From Paraburkholderia sp. BL21I4N1 (GTDB lineage: Bacteria > Pseudomonadota > Gammaproteobacteria > Burkholderiales > Burkholderiaceae), in assembly GCF_002973525.1 (NCBI RefSeq), contig NZ_PVEN01000001.1, positions 186,001-250,000 on the forward strand: a stretch of DNA of 64,000 nucleotides, given 5' to 3'. A model generated the notes under the pieces. It ran no database searches, was not told the origin of the DNA, and saw nothing but the letters and a program-made list of their open reading frames with translations. The position numbers were made by a program, and so were the translations under genes. Below, in pieces: positions 53,379 to 62,220 of the stretch. The stretch's first letter is position 1, and every line of letters begins with the position of its first letter.

Positions 53379-54968
53379 TTACCGCTCGCTTTTCGCCTTG
53401 CCCCACACCAGCGATTCTGGATGCCGCTCGAGATAATCGCCCAATGCGTTCAGCGATCGCAGTGTCTGCGTCAATTTCGTGAGCGCCTCGTGCAGATCCG
53501 TTTGCATCGGTGAATCCTGTTGCAGGACCGCATGGGCCGCGTTGAAGGTTTTCTCGGCGGATGCCAGCGTGCCGCGCGCCTGCGGCGCCAGTTGCGTGTC
53601 GAGTTGCCCGAGCAGCCGGTCGGCATTCTGCAAAGCTTCGTTGAGGTTGTGGCTGAGTTGATCGAACGGAACCTGAGCGAGTTGCTTCGCGATGTCGGCG
53701 ATCTGAACCTGTAGTTCTTCGAGCGTATTCGGCACCGTGGGTAACTCAATCGGCTGTACATTTAAATCGATGTGCGCCGGCGGTGCTGTCGGAAACATGT
53801 CGAGCGCGACGTAAAGCTGGTTGGTCAATAGATTGCCGGTGCGTAATTGTCCGCGTAAGCCGCTTGCGACCAGCTTCAGGAGCAGGGCTTTGCCGGCGTT
53901 CGTATCGCCGTGTTGGACCGATTCCAGATAGCGCCGTCCGAGCCGATCGGGATAGAGGTTGAGCGTGACAGGCAACGTGAATTCACGCGTCCTGGCATCG
54001 AATTCGACGCCGATTCGCGTCACCTCGCCGAGTTGAATGCCGCGAAAGTCCACTGGCGCGCCGACCGTTAATCCCCGGAGCGATTGCGTGAATTTCATCA
54101 CGACTGGGGCCGCTGGACCGTCGGCATGACGCATGGCGCGGGTCTCGTCCTGGGCAAGCGGAAATGCGGCGCCATCTGGCGCTGCGGGGCCGATCGATTC
54201 GCCTGGCGGAGTCTGGAATGCAATGCCGCCGAGCATCACCGCGGCAAGCGATTGTGTATTGAGCGTGAGACCATTCGCGTCGAGCCGTAAGTCGAGACCG
54301 CTTGCCTGCCACCAGCGCGTATTCGTGCCGACGTATTGCTGATATTGCCGGTCGACGAAGACATCGAGCGCGACGCCAGTCCCCTTCTTGTCCAGCGTGA
54401 CGCCGCTTATCCGGCCGACCTGGACGCGCCGGTAGTAGACGGGCGAGCCGACATCGACCGAGCCGAGCGACTCGCCATGCAGGACATAACGCGCGCCCTC
54501 GTCATCGCTGCGTACGGCGGAGGGCGTTTCCAGTCCCGTGAAGTGTGTTTCGGTCTCTCGTGAGTGTCCCGCGGCGACACCGATATAGGCGCCCGATAAC
54601 ACCGTACCCAAGCCGGAAATACCACCCGCATCGACACGCGGACGAACTACCCAGAAACGTGTGCCCTTTACTGCGAAGCGACGCGCGTCCTCCGTCAACC
54701 GCACTTTGGCCAAAACGTGAGAGCGGTCCGGTGCGAGCGTGACGGCTTCGACGGAGCCGATCTCCACGTCACGGTATTTGACCGCTGCCTTGCCGGCTTC
54801 GAGGCCTTCCGCGTTAAGGAAGCTAATGGTGATGGCTGGGCCGCACCGGCTCACCGACTGATAGGCCAGCGCGGCACAGATGAAAGCGGCGGCGAGTGGA
54901 ATTAGCCAAACGAGCGACGACAACCGCCCGCTCGCTGCCGCGTCACTTGAGTTGCGCGACCAGCGCAT
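53379..54968 (-). CDS. pqiB: PqiB-type MCE domain protein
   Basis: A 529-residue paraquat-inducible-type protein. A membrane helix at residues 18-37 is followed by MCE domains (ITISFLNAEGLEAGKAAVKYRDVEIGSVEAVTL; YVLHGESLGSVDVGSPVYYRRVQVGRISGV; VVMKFTQSLRGLTVGAPVDFRGIQLGEVTRIGV), and a coiled-coil C-terminus (about 440-520). These form periplasmic tunnels for lipid transport between membranes. The usual inner-membrane partner pqiA is absent; instead a DUF3313 lipoprotein gene overlaps the start by 26 bases. The start is complementary to 54966-54968. Confidence 0.85.
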   Translation of the reverse strand: MRWSRNSSDAAASGRLSSLVWLIPLAAAFICAALAYQSVSRCGPAITISFLNAEGLEAGKAAVKYRDVEIGSVEAVTLAPDRSHVLAKVRLTEDARRFAVKGTRFWVVRPRVDAGGISGLGTVLSGAYIGVAAGHSRETETHFTGLETPSAVRSDDEGARYVLHGESLGSVDVGSPVYYRRVQVGRISGVTLDKKGTGVALDVFVDRQYQQYVGTNTRWWQASGLDLRLDANGLTLNTQSLAAVMLGGIAFQTPPGESIGPAAPDGAAFPLAQDETRAMRHADGPAAPVVMKFTQSLRGLTVGAPVDFRGIQLGEVTRIGVEFDARTREFTLPVTLNLYPDRLGRRYLESVQHGDTNAGKALLLKLVASGLRGQLRTGNLLTNQLYVALDMFPTAPPAHIDLNVQPIELPTVPNTLEELQVQIADIAKQLAQVPFDQLSHNLNEALQNADRLLGQLDTQLAPQARGTLASAEKTFNAAHAVLQQDSPMQTDLHEALTKLTQTLRSLNALGDYLERHPESLVWGKAKSER

Positions 54969-55605
54969 CGGCGCCCTTTTCGATGCCTGTCTTCGACGCG
55001 CCGAGAGAACCGAAGCTCGCGCCGATATTCATCGGACTCGGATACTGCTTGGTGACATACGCGTTGATGAGGCGGTTGCTCGCCGCGTCGTAGATCTCGA
55101 CGGCGTAAATCACCGAGCCGGTGAAGGCACCTTCGCGGCCACGCACGGTCTGGACGCCGTTGTAAATGCCGCCCGCAATGTCGAAGCGCGACAACGTACT
55201 AATCACCGGCGTGCTGGTCTTCGCGCCGGTTAGCGTGAGTTTCAGCCGCAGCGTGTTCGGACCCGGCGTGGTAGCGATCTCGAAGCGGCCGCGCAGCTTT
55301 TCCGCGAAGCGCGTCTGCATGTAGCTTGCGAGCGCTGTTTTATCTTCGTCGCGCATGTCGCCGAATTGATTGTCGGCGCCACGATAAATGACGACGGGAT
55401 CGACGATCACTTTCGTGTACTGCTGCCAATCGGTTTGTGACGAGAAGCGATACGGCACGCGGCCCGAGTCGTCTTGCGGATTAGGCCTCAAATAAGGCGA
55501 CGACGCGATTCCCGAATAAGCGACCGGCGTCACGCTCGAACAGCCGATCAGCGCGGCGCAAGCGGCCGCCATCAACACGTGACGCATCTTCACTAACTTT
55601 TCCAT
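54943..55605 (-). CDS. DUF3313 family lipoprotein
   Basis: A 220-residue lipoprotein: the signal peptide ends in LIGC with Cys22 for lipidation. The mature part (VTPVAYSGIASSPYLRPNPQDDSGRVPYRFSS; TKVIVDPVVIYRGADNQFGDM; LSRFDIAGGIYNGVQTVRGREGAFTGSVIYAVEIYDAASNRLINAYVTKQYP) matches the DUF3313 family of unknown function. ATG complementary to 55603-55605 has GGAG upstream. Its last 26 bases overlap the PqiB start, so the two are translationally linked, and the lipoprotein may be the outer-membrane partner of the MCE protein. Confidence 0.85.
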   Translation of the reverse strand: MEKLVKMRHVLMAAACAALIGCSSVTPVAYSGIASSPYLRPNPQDDSGRVPYRFSSQTDWQQYTKVIVDPVVIYRGADNQFGDMRDEDKTALASYMQTRFAEKLRGRFEIATTPGPNTLRLKLTLTGAKTSTPVISTLSRFDIAGGIYNGVQTVRGREGAFTGSVIYAVEIYDAASNRLINAYVTKQYPSPMNIGASFGSLGASKTGIEKGADALVAQLK

Positions 55606-55780
55606 GCCTATCTCCGTTTGCGGGTTCGAGCCTGTCTTTCCTGGCCGATCCAGGCGCGACAGTTCATGGCGGGCTCAAGCCTAACATTGCAACTTCAGGA
55701 TGTAAACCGACCAGGCGGTTTGTTTGTGGGTCGAACAATGCGATATGACACGGCGTCGGCGCGTGGCCGACGCGCTTTGT

Positions 55781-56419
55781 TCAAGCTTCTTTGGCGATTT
55801 TCCTAGTGGCGCGCGGTGCGCGTGCAGCGCGGGGTTTCGCTTTCGCAGCGGGTTTCGGGGGCGTGGTGGCCCACTGACTATCGTCGAGCAAACGATCGAA
55901 CAAACGCCCGCGCTCCTTGCCGGAAAATGGGCAGAGTCCCAGCAGGCTTGTGAAAACGAGACCTCGTGCGGCGGCCCAACGAAGCAACGCCAAGTCAGGA
56001 TCGGCGGCTTCGGCTTTAATGCGTTTGACCTTCTGCGCGCTCTTTTCGTTAGTGGAGGAAAGCAGCGTGGGGTCCTCGACCAACGCCGCGAGAACGGCAA
56101 AGCCGCCCGCCTGCGGGTTCTCCGCCGCTTCGCGCATGGTCGCGATCTCGGTCGCGAGGTTGGCTTCGGGCGTTGTGTCGGCAACCTTCGCGAGATATTG
56201 CCGCGAGAAGTTTTCGAAGTGCTCGATATCGTGTTCGAGCAGCGCTTTCAGCACTTCGGTTTTGGTGCGGAACTGATGCATCAACCCGCCCTTGCTGATG
56301 CCGCTTTCGCGTGAGATCGCGTCGAACGTGAGTTGACCCGGGCCGTCGCGCGCGATGATGGTCAGCGCCGCTTGAAGCGCTGCGCGGCGGGAGCGTTCGG
56401 AACGAGTTGGGTTGTCCAT
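55781..56419 (-). CDS. TetR-family transcriptional regulator
   Basis: A 212-residue regulator. The HTH is SRRAALQAALTIIARDGPGQLTFDAISRESGISKGGLMHQFRTKTEVLKALLEHDIEHFENF, and the C-terminal region is ligand-variable, ending in a basic Ala/Lys/Arg tail (PKPAAKAKPRAARAPRATRK). Start is ATG complementary to 56417-56419; a longer frame upstream has no signature. It is divergent from the small orphan gene at 56641 and lies downstream of the DUF3313 promoter. Targets unknown. Confidence 0.88.
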   Translation of the reverse strand: MDNPTRSERSRRAALQAALTIIARDGPGQLTFDAISRESGISKGGLMHQFRTKTEVLKALLEHDIEHFENFSRQYLAKVADTTPEANLATEIATMREAAENPQAGGFAVLAALVEDPTLLSSTNEKSAQKVKRIKAEAADPDLALLRWAAARGLVFTSLLGLCPFSGKERGRLFDRLLDDSQWATTPPKPAAKAKPRAARAPRATRKIAKEA

Positions 56420-56640
56420 AAGGTCTTCAGAGCGTTGGGGTGGCTTTGCGCGAGCGGCGAAAGGTATGCTTGCGCGGCGGCCGATGCTTAGGCCAATCGA
56501 TCGCTCAGGCAGAGCGATCGATTGCGGATACGCATTCATTTTACAGGCCACGCCGGGACGGCCGACGCGGAGCGCGGGAGTATCCTTCGTAGGCTGAGCA
56601 CGACAAGCCTCGCGCCCACTACTCCGACACTCAGGCAAAC

Positions 56641-57060
56641 ATGGAATCCACGTTGCAATTCCAACTCAGAATAACGGTTGCGTCCGGACTGGCCGATGCT
56701 TTGCGCGCCGATCCGACGGGCGCGTCGCACGCTGCGTTGCGTGATGTGCTGCGTCGACACAACGCAGCGCTGAAGTGTCAGTTCGATGCGTTCGCCGATT
56801 ACGTCAGCGAAGCGGAGAAACTCGGCACGGAAAACTATCCGCTGTATCAATGGACGCGCGAGACGATCGAGAATCCGCAGAAGAAGGCGAAGTATCTTCA
56901 ATCGTTCACGGTCTACATGAATGGCGACGAGATCTACGGCAAGCGCATTGCGGATGAGATGGAGATCGACCTATTGAAGCTGGTTAGTGAGGACGGAATT
57001 AAAAGCGTCGCCCGGTTCGATACGAATCCTGCGAACAATCCGCAACCGCCGAAGCGGTAG
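56641..57060 (+). CDS. Hypothetical protein, 139 residues
   Basis: No family is recognised. The protein is soluble, with a LQFQLRITVASGLADALRADPTGASHAALRDVLRRHNAALKCQFDAFADYV segment that looks helical, a middle acidic-basic part (YQWTRETIENPQKKAKYLQSFTVYMNGDEIYGKRIADEMEIDLLKLVSEDG) and a Pro-rich end. No signal peptide. It starts at ATG 56641, divergent from the TetR-family gene 220 bases away, and may be its target. Codon use resembles neighbours. Confidence 0.6.
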   Translation: MESTLQFQLRITVASGLADALRADPTGASHAALRDVLRRHNAALKCQFDAFADYVSEAEKLGTENYPLYQWTRETIENPQKKAKYLQSFTVYMNGDEIYGKRIADEMEIDLLKLVSEDGIKSVARFDTNPANNPQPPKR

Positions 57061-57167
57061 CGCATCGCCGCCACTTATCCGCGAAACGTCATGTGCAATT
57101 TACATTTGACGACAAGCCGCCAAGTTCGTGAGACGATGCTAATTCACTTTTTTTCGAGGAGAGCGCC

Positions 57168-57392
57168 ATGGGACTCTTGGACGAAGCAGGAAAGATTGCA
57201 GGGGCATTCGCCGCTGTTGAAGCAGCAGAAAAAGTGGATCCGGGCGCAGGTTTGCTGACGAAAGGCATTGCGGCCGTAGCCGGTTTCGAAGGCGCTGGTA
57301 AGCTGGAAGAAATGGTCGAAAAGAAAGACGACCAGCCTCAAGACGCAGCTGCAGACACGCAAGCCACCGACGACTCCGCCCCGCAGGCCTGA
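57168..57392 (+). CDS. Small acidic hypothetical protein, 74 residues
   Basis: A 74-residue protein with GAGGAG eight bases before its ATG. The first half is a hydrophobic-amphipathic helix pair (LLDEAGKIAGAFAAVEAAEKVDPGAGLLTKGIAAVAGFEGAGKLEEMVEKKDD) and the C-terminal 20 residues are acidic and disordered (QDAAADTQATDDSAPQA). No family is recognised; it resembles small stress or general-purpose proteins of low complexity. The strong ribosome site and clear start make it credible. It sits alone between the 56641 gene and the phosphatase. Confidence 0.65.
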   Translation: MGLLDEAGKIAGAFAAVEAAEKVDPGAGLLTKGIAAVAGFEGAGKLEEMVEKKDDQPQDAAADTQATDDSAPQA

Positions 57393-57787
57393 ACGAACGC
57401 AGGCCGCCGGAAACATGATCCGTATGACGGATTCATGCCCCGGCGGCCTCGCGATCAACGCATCACTCCGCATCACATCACCTCGCCCACGCGCGCACCC
57501 ATTTGCCTTTCATTGCTGTAACCGTCGTGCTATCCATGTCGGTTATCCGTAAGAATTATTCGCCTGATATCGAAGCAACCTATTCTGGTTCGCCATTCTC
57601 AATCGCACGCTGATTCACGGCACTTTTCGTCCGACTGTTTTCATCCGGGTGTCATAGCTTCACGGCTAGGATCGCAGGTCACCTTCGTGGTGCACATTCA
57701 GCAGCAGCAGCCTTGCCGCCTACGCCGCAGCACGGTCTCTCCGCGTAATCGCCGGCATCCTTCCACCCCCATAGAAAAATACCAGAC
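57393..57787. other. 395-base gap, no gene seen
   Basis: No gene or strong structural element is recognised. A fragment CTGTTTTCATCCGGGTGTCAT (57633-57653) vaguely resembles a Pho box but has the wrong repeat spacing. It presumably contains the promoter of the phosphatase-like gene. Confidence 0.5.
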
Positions 57788-59479
57788 ATGTCGAACAAGA
57801 AAATCGCCAATGCTGTGCCGTCCGAACAGGGCGCTTCCATCGTTTCGCGTCGTGGGTTTTTGAAGTTTGCTGGTGCCTCCAGCCTCGCCACCGCAGCCAG
57901 CACATTCGCGTCGACGGCGCGCGCCGCGGGTAGCGTGCCCGACGGCACGCCCGAGCAGATCCACCTGACGTGGGGCAACGATCCGTCGAGTGAGGCCACC
58001 GTGTCATGGGCGACGCTTGCGCAAGCAGTGAAGCCGCAAGTACGTTTCGGCGCCGCGGGTGGGAACAGGCATACGGTGCATGCAGTGCAAAGCACGTACA
58101 CCGACGGCATCAACGGCGAGGTGGTGTTCGCGTATCACGCGCGCCTGCGTGATCTGAAGTCAGACACGAGCTACGAATACGAAGTCACCGCCGAAAACGA
58201 CAGCAACGCGGCGCAGCCTTTCACGGCGAACTTTCGCACTGCGCCGCGCGGCCGTGCGGCGTTTCGCTGGACCAGCTACGGCGATCTCGCGACGCCCAAT
58301 ACAGGTTGGGTCCTGTCGTCGCCACAAAGCCGTTTCGCGGTGCAGGCGGTCGAGCGTTTCGAGCCGTTGTTCCATCTGCTCAACGGCGATCTCTGCTACG
58401 CCAATCTGAACCCGATGCATCAGCCGGATGTGTGGCGCGACTTCGGCAACAACTGCCAGACGTCGGCGGCCAACCGTCCGTGGATGCCGTGTCCCGGCAA
58501 TCACGAACTCGAATTTCACAACGGCGAACAGGGCCTCGCGTCGTACCTCGCGCGCTATACGCTGCCGGACAATCACACGCGTTTTCAGGGGCGCTGGTAC
58601 AGCTTCCGCGTGAGCTCGGTGTTGTTCATCTCGCTCGATGCCGACGATATCGTCTATCAGGACGCTGCCGCTTTCGTCGCCGGCCCGGACCCGCTGGTAC
58701 CGGTGGCCAGCACCGGCAATCCGCCGATTCAACCGGGCACTTCGCTGTACGTACGCGGCTATAGCGACGGCGAACAAACCCGCTGGCTCGAGCGAGTCCT
58801 TCGCCATGCCGCCGAGGACAGCGAAGTCGACTGGATCGTCGTGCAGATGCATCAGGACGCGCTGAGTTCGTCGAAGACCGGTAACGGTTCGGACAAGGGG
58901 CTGCGTGAAGCGTGGCTGCCGCTGTTCGATCGCTATGGTGTCGACCTTGTGCTGTGCGGTCACGATCACGACTACGAGCGCAGCTACCCCGTGCGTGGTT
59001 GCAATCACAACAAAGGCACCGACATCGCCACGGGCCGTCCGGTCGATACGTTGCAGCCGAAACCGGTGATGTCGGCGGTGTCGTCGGGCGCGTCGACGTT
59101 CGATACGAGTCACGGCACGATTCACCTGATTCTCGGCGGCGGCGGCACGAGCGCGCCGCTGGACGTGTACGGCATGGACGCCGGCACCGGCATGCCACAA
59201 GCGCGTCTTTTCACCCGGCCGAACCGTCCGGTTGCGGGCACGACGGCAGGCACCTTCGTGCGCGCCGGTGCGGATGCGGTTGAAGACGCGATCTGGTCCG
59301 CGCAACGCGACACCGGCACGGGCTATGGCATCGCGGTGTTCGATCACGATCCAGGCGAGCACGGCGGCGAGACCACCATCACGATGAACTACTATCACGC
59401 GCCCGGCGCGGACCAGACGCCGACGCAGAACTACGAGCTGTTCGAGACGATCGAGTTGAAAAAGAGACGGCGCGGATAA
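57788..59479 (+). CDS. Tat-exported purple-acid-phosphatase-like metallophosphoesterase
   Basis: A 563-residue enzyme. The signal sequence carries a twin-arginine motif (S-R-R-G-F-L-K, Arg21-Arg22) and ends near residue 46. A fibronectin-like N-terminal domain (HLTWGNDPSSEATVSWATL; SYEYEVTAEND) precedes the catalytic domain with metal-binding landmarks YGDLATP, LLNGDLCYAN, CPGNHELE, VVQMHQDAL and LVLCGHDHDYERSYP. This is the purple acid phosphatase arrangement; the product would act as a phosphomonoesterase or similar in the periplasm, with a di-iron or Fe-Zn centre. Folding in the cytoplasm before Tat export suits a metalloenzyme. Confidence 0.9.
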   Translation: MSNKKIANAVPSEQGASIVSRRGFLKFAGASSLATAASTFASTARAAGSVPDGTPEQIHLTWGNDPSSEATVSWATLAQAVKPQVRFGAAGGNRHTVHAVQSTYTDGINGEVVFAYHARLRDLKSDTSYEYEVTAENDSNAAQPFTANFRTAPRGRAAFRWTSYGDLATPNTGWVLSSPQSRFAVQAVERFEPLFHLLNGDLCYANLNPMHQPDVWRDFGNNCQTSAANRPWMPCPGNHELEFHNGEQGLASYLARYTLPDNHTRFQGRWYSFRVSSVLFISLDADDIVYQDAAAFVAGPDPLVPVASTGNPPIQPGTSLYVRGYSDGEQTRWLERVLRHAAEDSEVDWIVVQMHQDALSSSKTGNGSDKGLREAWLPLFDRYGVDLVLCGHDHDYERSYPVRGCNHNKGTDIATGRPVDTLQPKPVMSAVSSGASTFDTSHGTIHLILGGGGTSAPLDVYGMDAGTGMPQARLFTRPNRPVAGTTAGTFVRAGADAVEDAIWSAQRDTGTGYGIAVFDHDPGEHGGETTITMNYYHAPGADQTPTQNYELFETIELKKRRRG

Positions 59480-59601
59480 AGCCGGCAGAGCGGCATAGAT
59501 CTTTTGTTACACGTCTTACGGACGTGTGTTTGGGCGGTTACAAAAAGCTTTCAAATTGCCGGTTATACTCGGCGCCGTCCTAAACACAAAAGAGCTTTTT
59601 T

Positions 59602-60042
59602 ATGTCGAACAAACTCGTTCAGATGCTCGCTATCGCAGCGCTCAGCGCCGCGGCCTCGTTGCCGGCAATGGCCGGCGACATGAACAACGCCCTTGGCGGC
59701 GCGCTCGGCGGTGTGGCCGGCGCTGCCTTGGGCGGTGCGGTCGGCGGCAGTACCGGCGCTATTCTCGGTGGCGCGGTCGGCGGCGGCGCGGGCGGTGCGG
59801 TCACGTCGAATCGTCGCGAGCGCACGGGCGCGATTATCGGCGGCGCGCTGGGTGGTGGCGCGGGCACCGCGGCAGGCAATGCGATGGGCGGCCGCAGCGG
59901 TGGCCTCGTCGGCGCGGCGTTGGGTGGCGGCGCAGGGTCGGCGCTCGGTGGCAACATGTCGCGTTCCAACTCGTACTCGGACGACTATTCGCGCGGCTAC
60001 CGGTCGGGCAAGCGGCATCATCGGCATCGTCACTACGATTAA
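59602..60042 (+). CDS. Glycine-zipper outer-membrane-like protein
   Basis: A 146-residue protein. A Sec signal peptide of 24 residues (MSNKLVQMLAIAALSAAASLPAMA) leads into repeated Gly-Ala-x-Gly-Gly blocks (for example LGGALGGVAGAALGGAVGGS and GGALGGGAGTAAGNAMGG), the YMGG-type glycine zipper that forms membrane-embedded helices. A basic tail rich in Tyr, Arg and His (YSRGYRSGKRHHRHRHYD) ends it. A TATACT box at 59564-59569 lies upstream. The function of such proteins is unclear; they may line or permeabilise the outer membrane. Confidence 0.8.
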   Translation: MSNKLVQMLAIAALSAAASLPAMAGDMNNALGGALGGVAGAALGGAVGGSTGAILGGAVGGGAGGAVTSNRRERTGAIIGGALGGGAGTAAGNAMGGRSGGLVGAALGGGAGSALGGNMSRSNSYSDDYSRGYRSGKRHHRHRHYD

Positions 60043-60116
60043 TGCGGTGAAGGGGGCGGGGCGCTAAGCTTCTCGCAGTGGGACAATTCAAGGCCACCCT
60101 TCAGGAGACGCAAAAA

Positions 60117-60701
60117 ATGCTACGCGTGTACTGCGCAGGTCCGCTGTTCAATGCAGCCGAACGTGCGGAAATGGATTCGATTGCTCACACACTGGAAGCA
60201 GCGGGCTTTGCGACGTTTCTTCCGCATCGCGATGGTCTGGAATTCGCGCGACTCAAACCGGAACTGGAGAAGCTGGGCGCGTCGGTAGAAGAGGCCGCGC
60301 AAATTCTCGATCGCGCGATCTTCAGTCTGGATACCTATCAACTGCTCGAACGCTGCGATGTGGTCGTCGCCAATCTGAACGGACGAGTCGCGGATGAGGG
60401 CACTGTCGTCGAGGCGTCGCTCGCATGGCATGCGGGCAAGCCGTTGGTTCTTTTCAAGGCCGACGCGCGCTCCATGCTCAGTGGTTCCGACAATCCGATG
60501 CTCGGCGGACTCGGCGATTTCCAGGTTGTCGATCAGATCGCGGCACTTCCGCTGGCTATTCGCGAAAGCGTCCAACGAGGTCACGCGAACAAAGTGGAGA
60601 AGGCGCTGGCTGTCGGTGCCGGGATCGCGTCGCTGCGTGAGGGCGGCGACGACATGACCTCGCTGGCGAAGACATTGTTCAGCACCTTTAGAGGCGCATA
60701 G
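60117..60701 (+). CDS. Nucleoside 2-deoxyribosyltransferase
   Basis: A 194-residue protein of the nucleoside 2-deoxyribosyltransferase family. MLRVYCAGPLFNAAERAEMDSIAHTLEAAGFATFLPHRDGLEF and ERCDVVVANLNGRVADEGTVVEASLAWHAGKPLVLFKAD are the typical N-terminal and glutamate-nucleophile regions (Glu in DEGTVVE). It exchanges bases between deoxynucleosides. ATG 60117 follows AGGAG; longer in-frame starts at 60078 have weaker context. It could supply nucleosides to, or salvage them from, the ribose cluster far upstream, but no link is shown here. Confidence 0.87.
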   Translation: MLRVYCAGPLFNAAERAEMDSIAHTLEAAGFATFLPHRDGLEFARLKPELEKLGASVEEAAQILDRAIFSLDTYQLLERCDVVVANLNGRVADEGTVVEASLAWHAGKPLVLFKADARSMLSGSDNPMLGGLGDFQVVDQIAALPLAIRESVQRGHANKVEKALAVGAGIASLREGGDDMTSLAKTLFSTFRGA

Positions 60702-60788
60702 CGACATTCACGTCGGTGCGCTACGCCGACGGCTCGGCTCCATAGCCAACCAGCGGCGTATCCACGCGGTAATCCGCGAGTCGAGCCG

Positions 60789-61346
60789 CTAATCCGGCGG
60801 CAACACCAACGCCCCACACCCCGTATCCGTCACGAACGTCGCCAGCAGTTTCGCCGGATGAACCGGATCGGGATTCTCGGCGAACACGTGAAGCGTGCCC
60901 GGCGGCTCGAACCAGGTCTGGCCCACGGCGTAATTGATCGCCGCGCCGCCGCCTAGTTGCGAGCGCACCGTTCCCTGCAGCACGACGGCCGTCACCGAAC
61001 CCGGGTGACGATGCGCCGGTGTGAACGCGAGCGGCGGATAGTCGACGGTGATCGTCGTGATCGATTTGCCCGGCGCGTTGGGCAGCGCTTCACACGACAA
61101 CACCTTGATAACCGACGCGGGCCGGCTCGCGGCATTGGCATTCGTGTTCGTATTCAGCGAGCCGCTGGACAACAATGGGCCGCTGCTCTGACCACCGCCG
61201 CAAAGCGTGGTGAACCAGTCGAACGCCGAGCGAGGCGTCGCCGGACCGAGCGACATCGCGGTCACGGCGAGCGCGGCAAACAGCGCGGGCTTGCCGGTCG
61301 TCAGACTCGGCCGATACGACAGGCACGACAACATGCGCACGTTCAT
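60789..61346 (-). CDS. Cupin-domain protein with N-terminal membrane-anchor/signal segment
   Basis: A 185-residue protein. The N-terminal part (MNVRMLSCLSYRPSLTTGKPALFAALAVTAMSLG) contains a hydrophobic segment at about 19-37 that looks like a signal or anchor. The cupin domain (about 85-180) carries PAHRHPGSVTAVVLQGTVRSQLGG for motif 1 and WFEPPGTLHVFAEN for motif 2, with metal ligands His, His and a second-motif His in place. The ATG complementary to 61344-61346 overlaps the upstream epimerase stop (ATGA), so both are translated together. Substrate unknown. Confidence 0.8.
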   Translation of the reverse strand: MNVRMLSCLSYRPSLTTGKPALFAALAVTAMSLGPATPRSAFDWFTTLCGGGQSSGPLLSSGSLNTNTNANAASRPASVIKVLSCEALPNAPGKSITTITVDYPPLAFTPAHRHPGSVTAVVLQGTVRSQLGGGAAINYAVGQTWFEPPGTLHVFAENPDPVHPAKLLATFVTDTGCGALVLPPD

Positions 61347-62080
61347 ACACGTGCCGTCCAACGCAGGCTTGCTCGCCAGCGCAACTCGCGTTTTGCCTTC
61401 GCGCAGGTGACTTCCGCGTTGTCCTGCGCGATGTTGTACACCCCCGCGGCGCCCTGCTGAAGCGCCAGCAACGCCGCGTACGCCGCGGCCTCGACGTGCA
61501 ATGGACTCGAACCCGTCGGCGCATCGGTGCCAGTGCCGGGGCCATAGATCTGTCCATAGCGCAGCACCGTGCCGTTCAGCGGCGCGGCTTCCAGCACCTG
61601 CTGCTCCAGCGCCGCGACGCCACGCACGCTGATACCGCGCGCACCTTCCGCGTCGACATCGAGTGGCGAGGTTTCGTCATACGGCGTAGCGCCTGGCCGA
61701 TACGCCCACGCAATACTTTGCGCGATCAACCGGTTGCTGCCGGCCGCGATCGCGGCGGCAATCAGGTTGCGGGTGCCTTCGTCGCGTATCCGCGCGTTGT
61801 TCCACACGGCCTCCACCATCCGGGCGGGATCGAGTCCCGCAGGCAGATCCGTGAGTTGATGGATCACGCTGTGCGGCGCGATGGAACGCAGCGTCTCCCG
61901 CAGCGCATTCGCGTCGAATACATCGACGACGACTGGCACGACGCCTGTCGCTTCGAGCTGTTTCGCGCGCTCCACTCGCCGCGTGCTGCCGAATACCTCG
62001 TAGCCCGCCTCGATCAGCAGTGGCGTGAGCGCTGCGCCAATCGCGCCGGTTGCGCCCGCAACAAATACCTTATGTGCCAT
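61343..62080 (-). CDS. NAD(P)-dependent epimerase/dehydratase-family protein
   Basis: A 245-residue extended-SDR-like protein. KVFVAGATGAIGAALTPLLIEAGYEVFGSTRR is the Rossmann start; YRPGATPYDETSPLD and LRYGQIYGPGTGTDAP follow the epimerase pattern, but the C-terminal substrate domain is short compared with UDP-glucose epimerases. It may be a small reductase for a modified sugar or another substrate. The stop overlaps the cupin start. It is divergent from the MocR-type regulator, which likely controls it through the direct repeat at 62163-62181. Confidence 0.82.
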   Translation of the reverse strand: MAHKVFVAGATGAIGAALTPLLIEAGYEVFGSTRRVERAKQLEATGVVPVVVDVFDANALRETLRSIAPHSVIHQLTDLPAGLDPARMVEAVWNNARIRDEGTRNLIAAAIAAGSNRLIAQSIAWAYRPGATPYDETSPLDVDAEGARGISVRGVAALEQQVLEAAPLNGTVLRYGQIYGPGTGTDAPTGSSPLHVEAAAYAALLALQQGAAGVYNIAQDNAEVTCAKAKRELRWRASLRWTARV

Positions 62081-62162
62081 GCCTTTTCTCTCCCGTGAGC
62101 GATAGCGAACGTCCGCGACGGCGTGCCGTGCTTCCGACGAAGAGCAGAATAGGGCTGTTAAT

Positions 62163-62181
62163 GGTCTATAAAAAGGTCCAT
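62163..62181. promoter_or_regulatory. Direct repeat in the MocR-type divergent promoter
   Basis: GGTCTAT (62163-62169) and GGTCCAT (62175-62181) are direct repeats 12 bases apart, between the divergent epimerase and MocR genes. MocR-family proteins bind direct repeats, so this is a candidate site for the adjacent regulator. Confidence 0.55.
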
Positions 62182-62220
62182 TATTGAGAAATTAATTGAG
62201 CCAATTTGATAGGAAAGCCA

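Noticed and set aside
57633..57653. Pho-box-like sequence before the phosphatase gene
   Set aside because: The TGT elements are 14 bases apart instead of the 11-base repeat expected for a Pho box.
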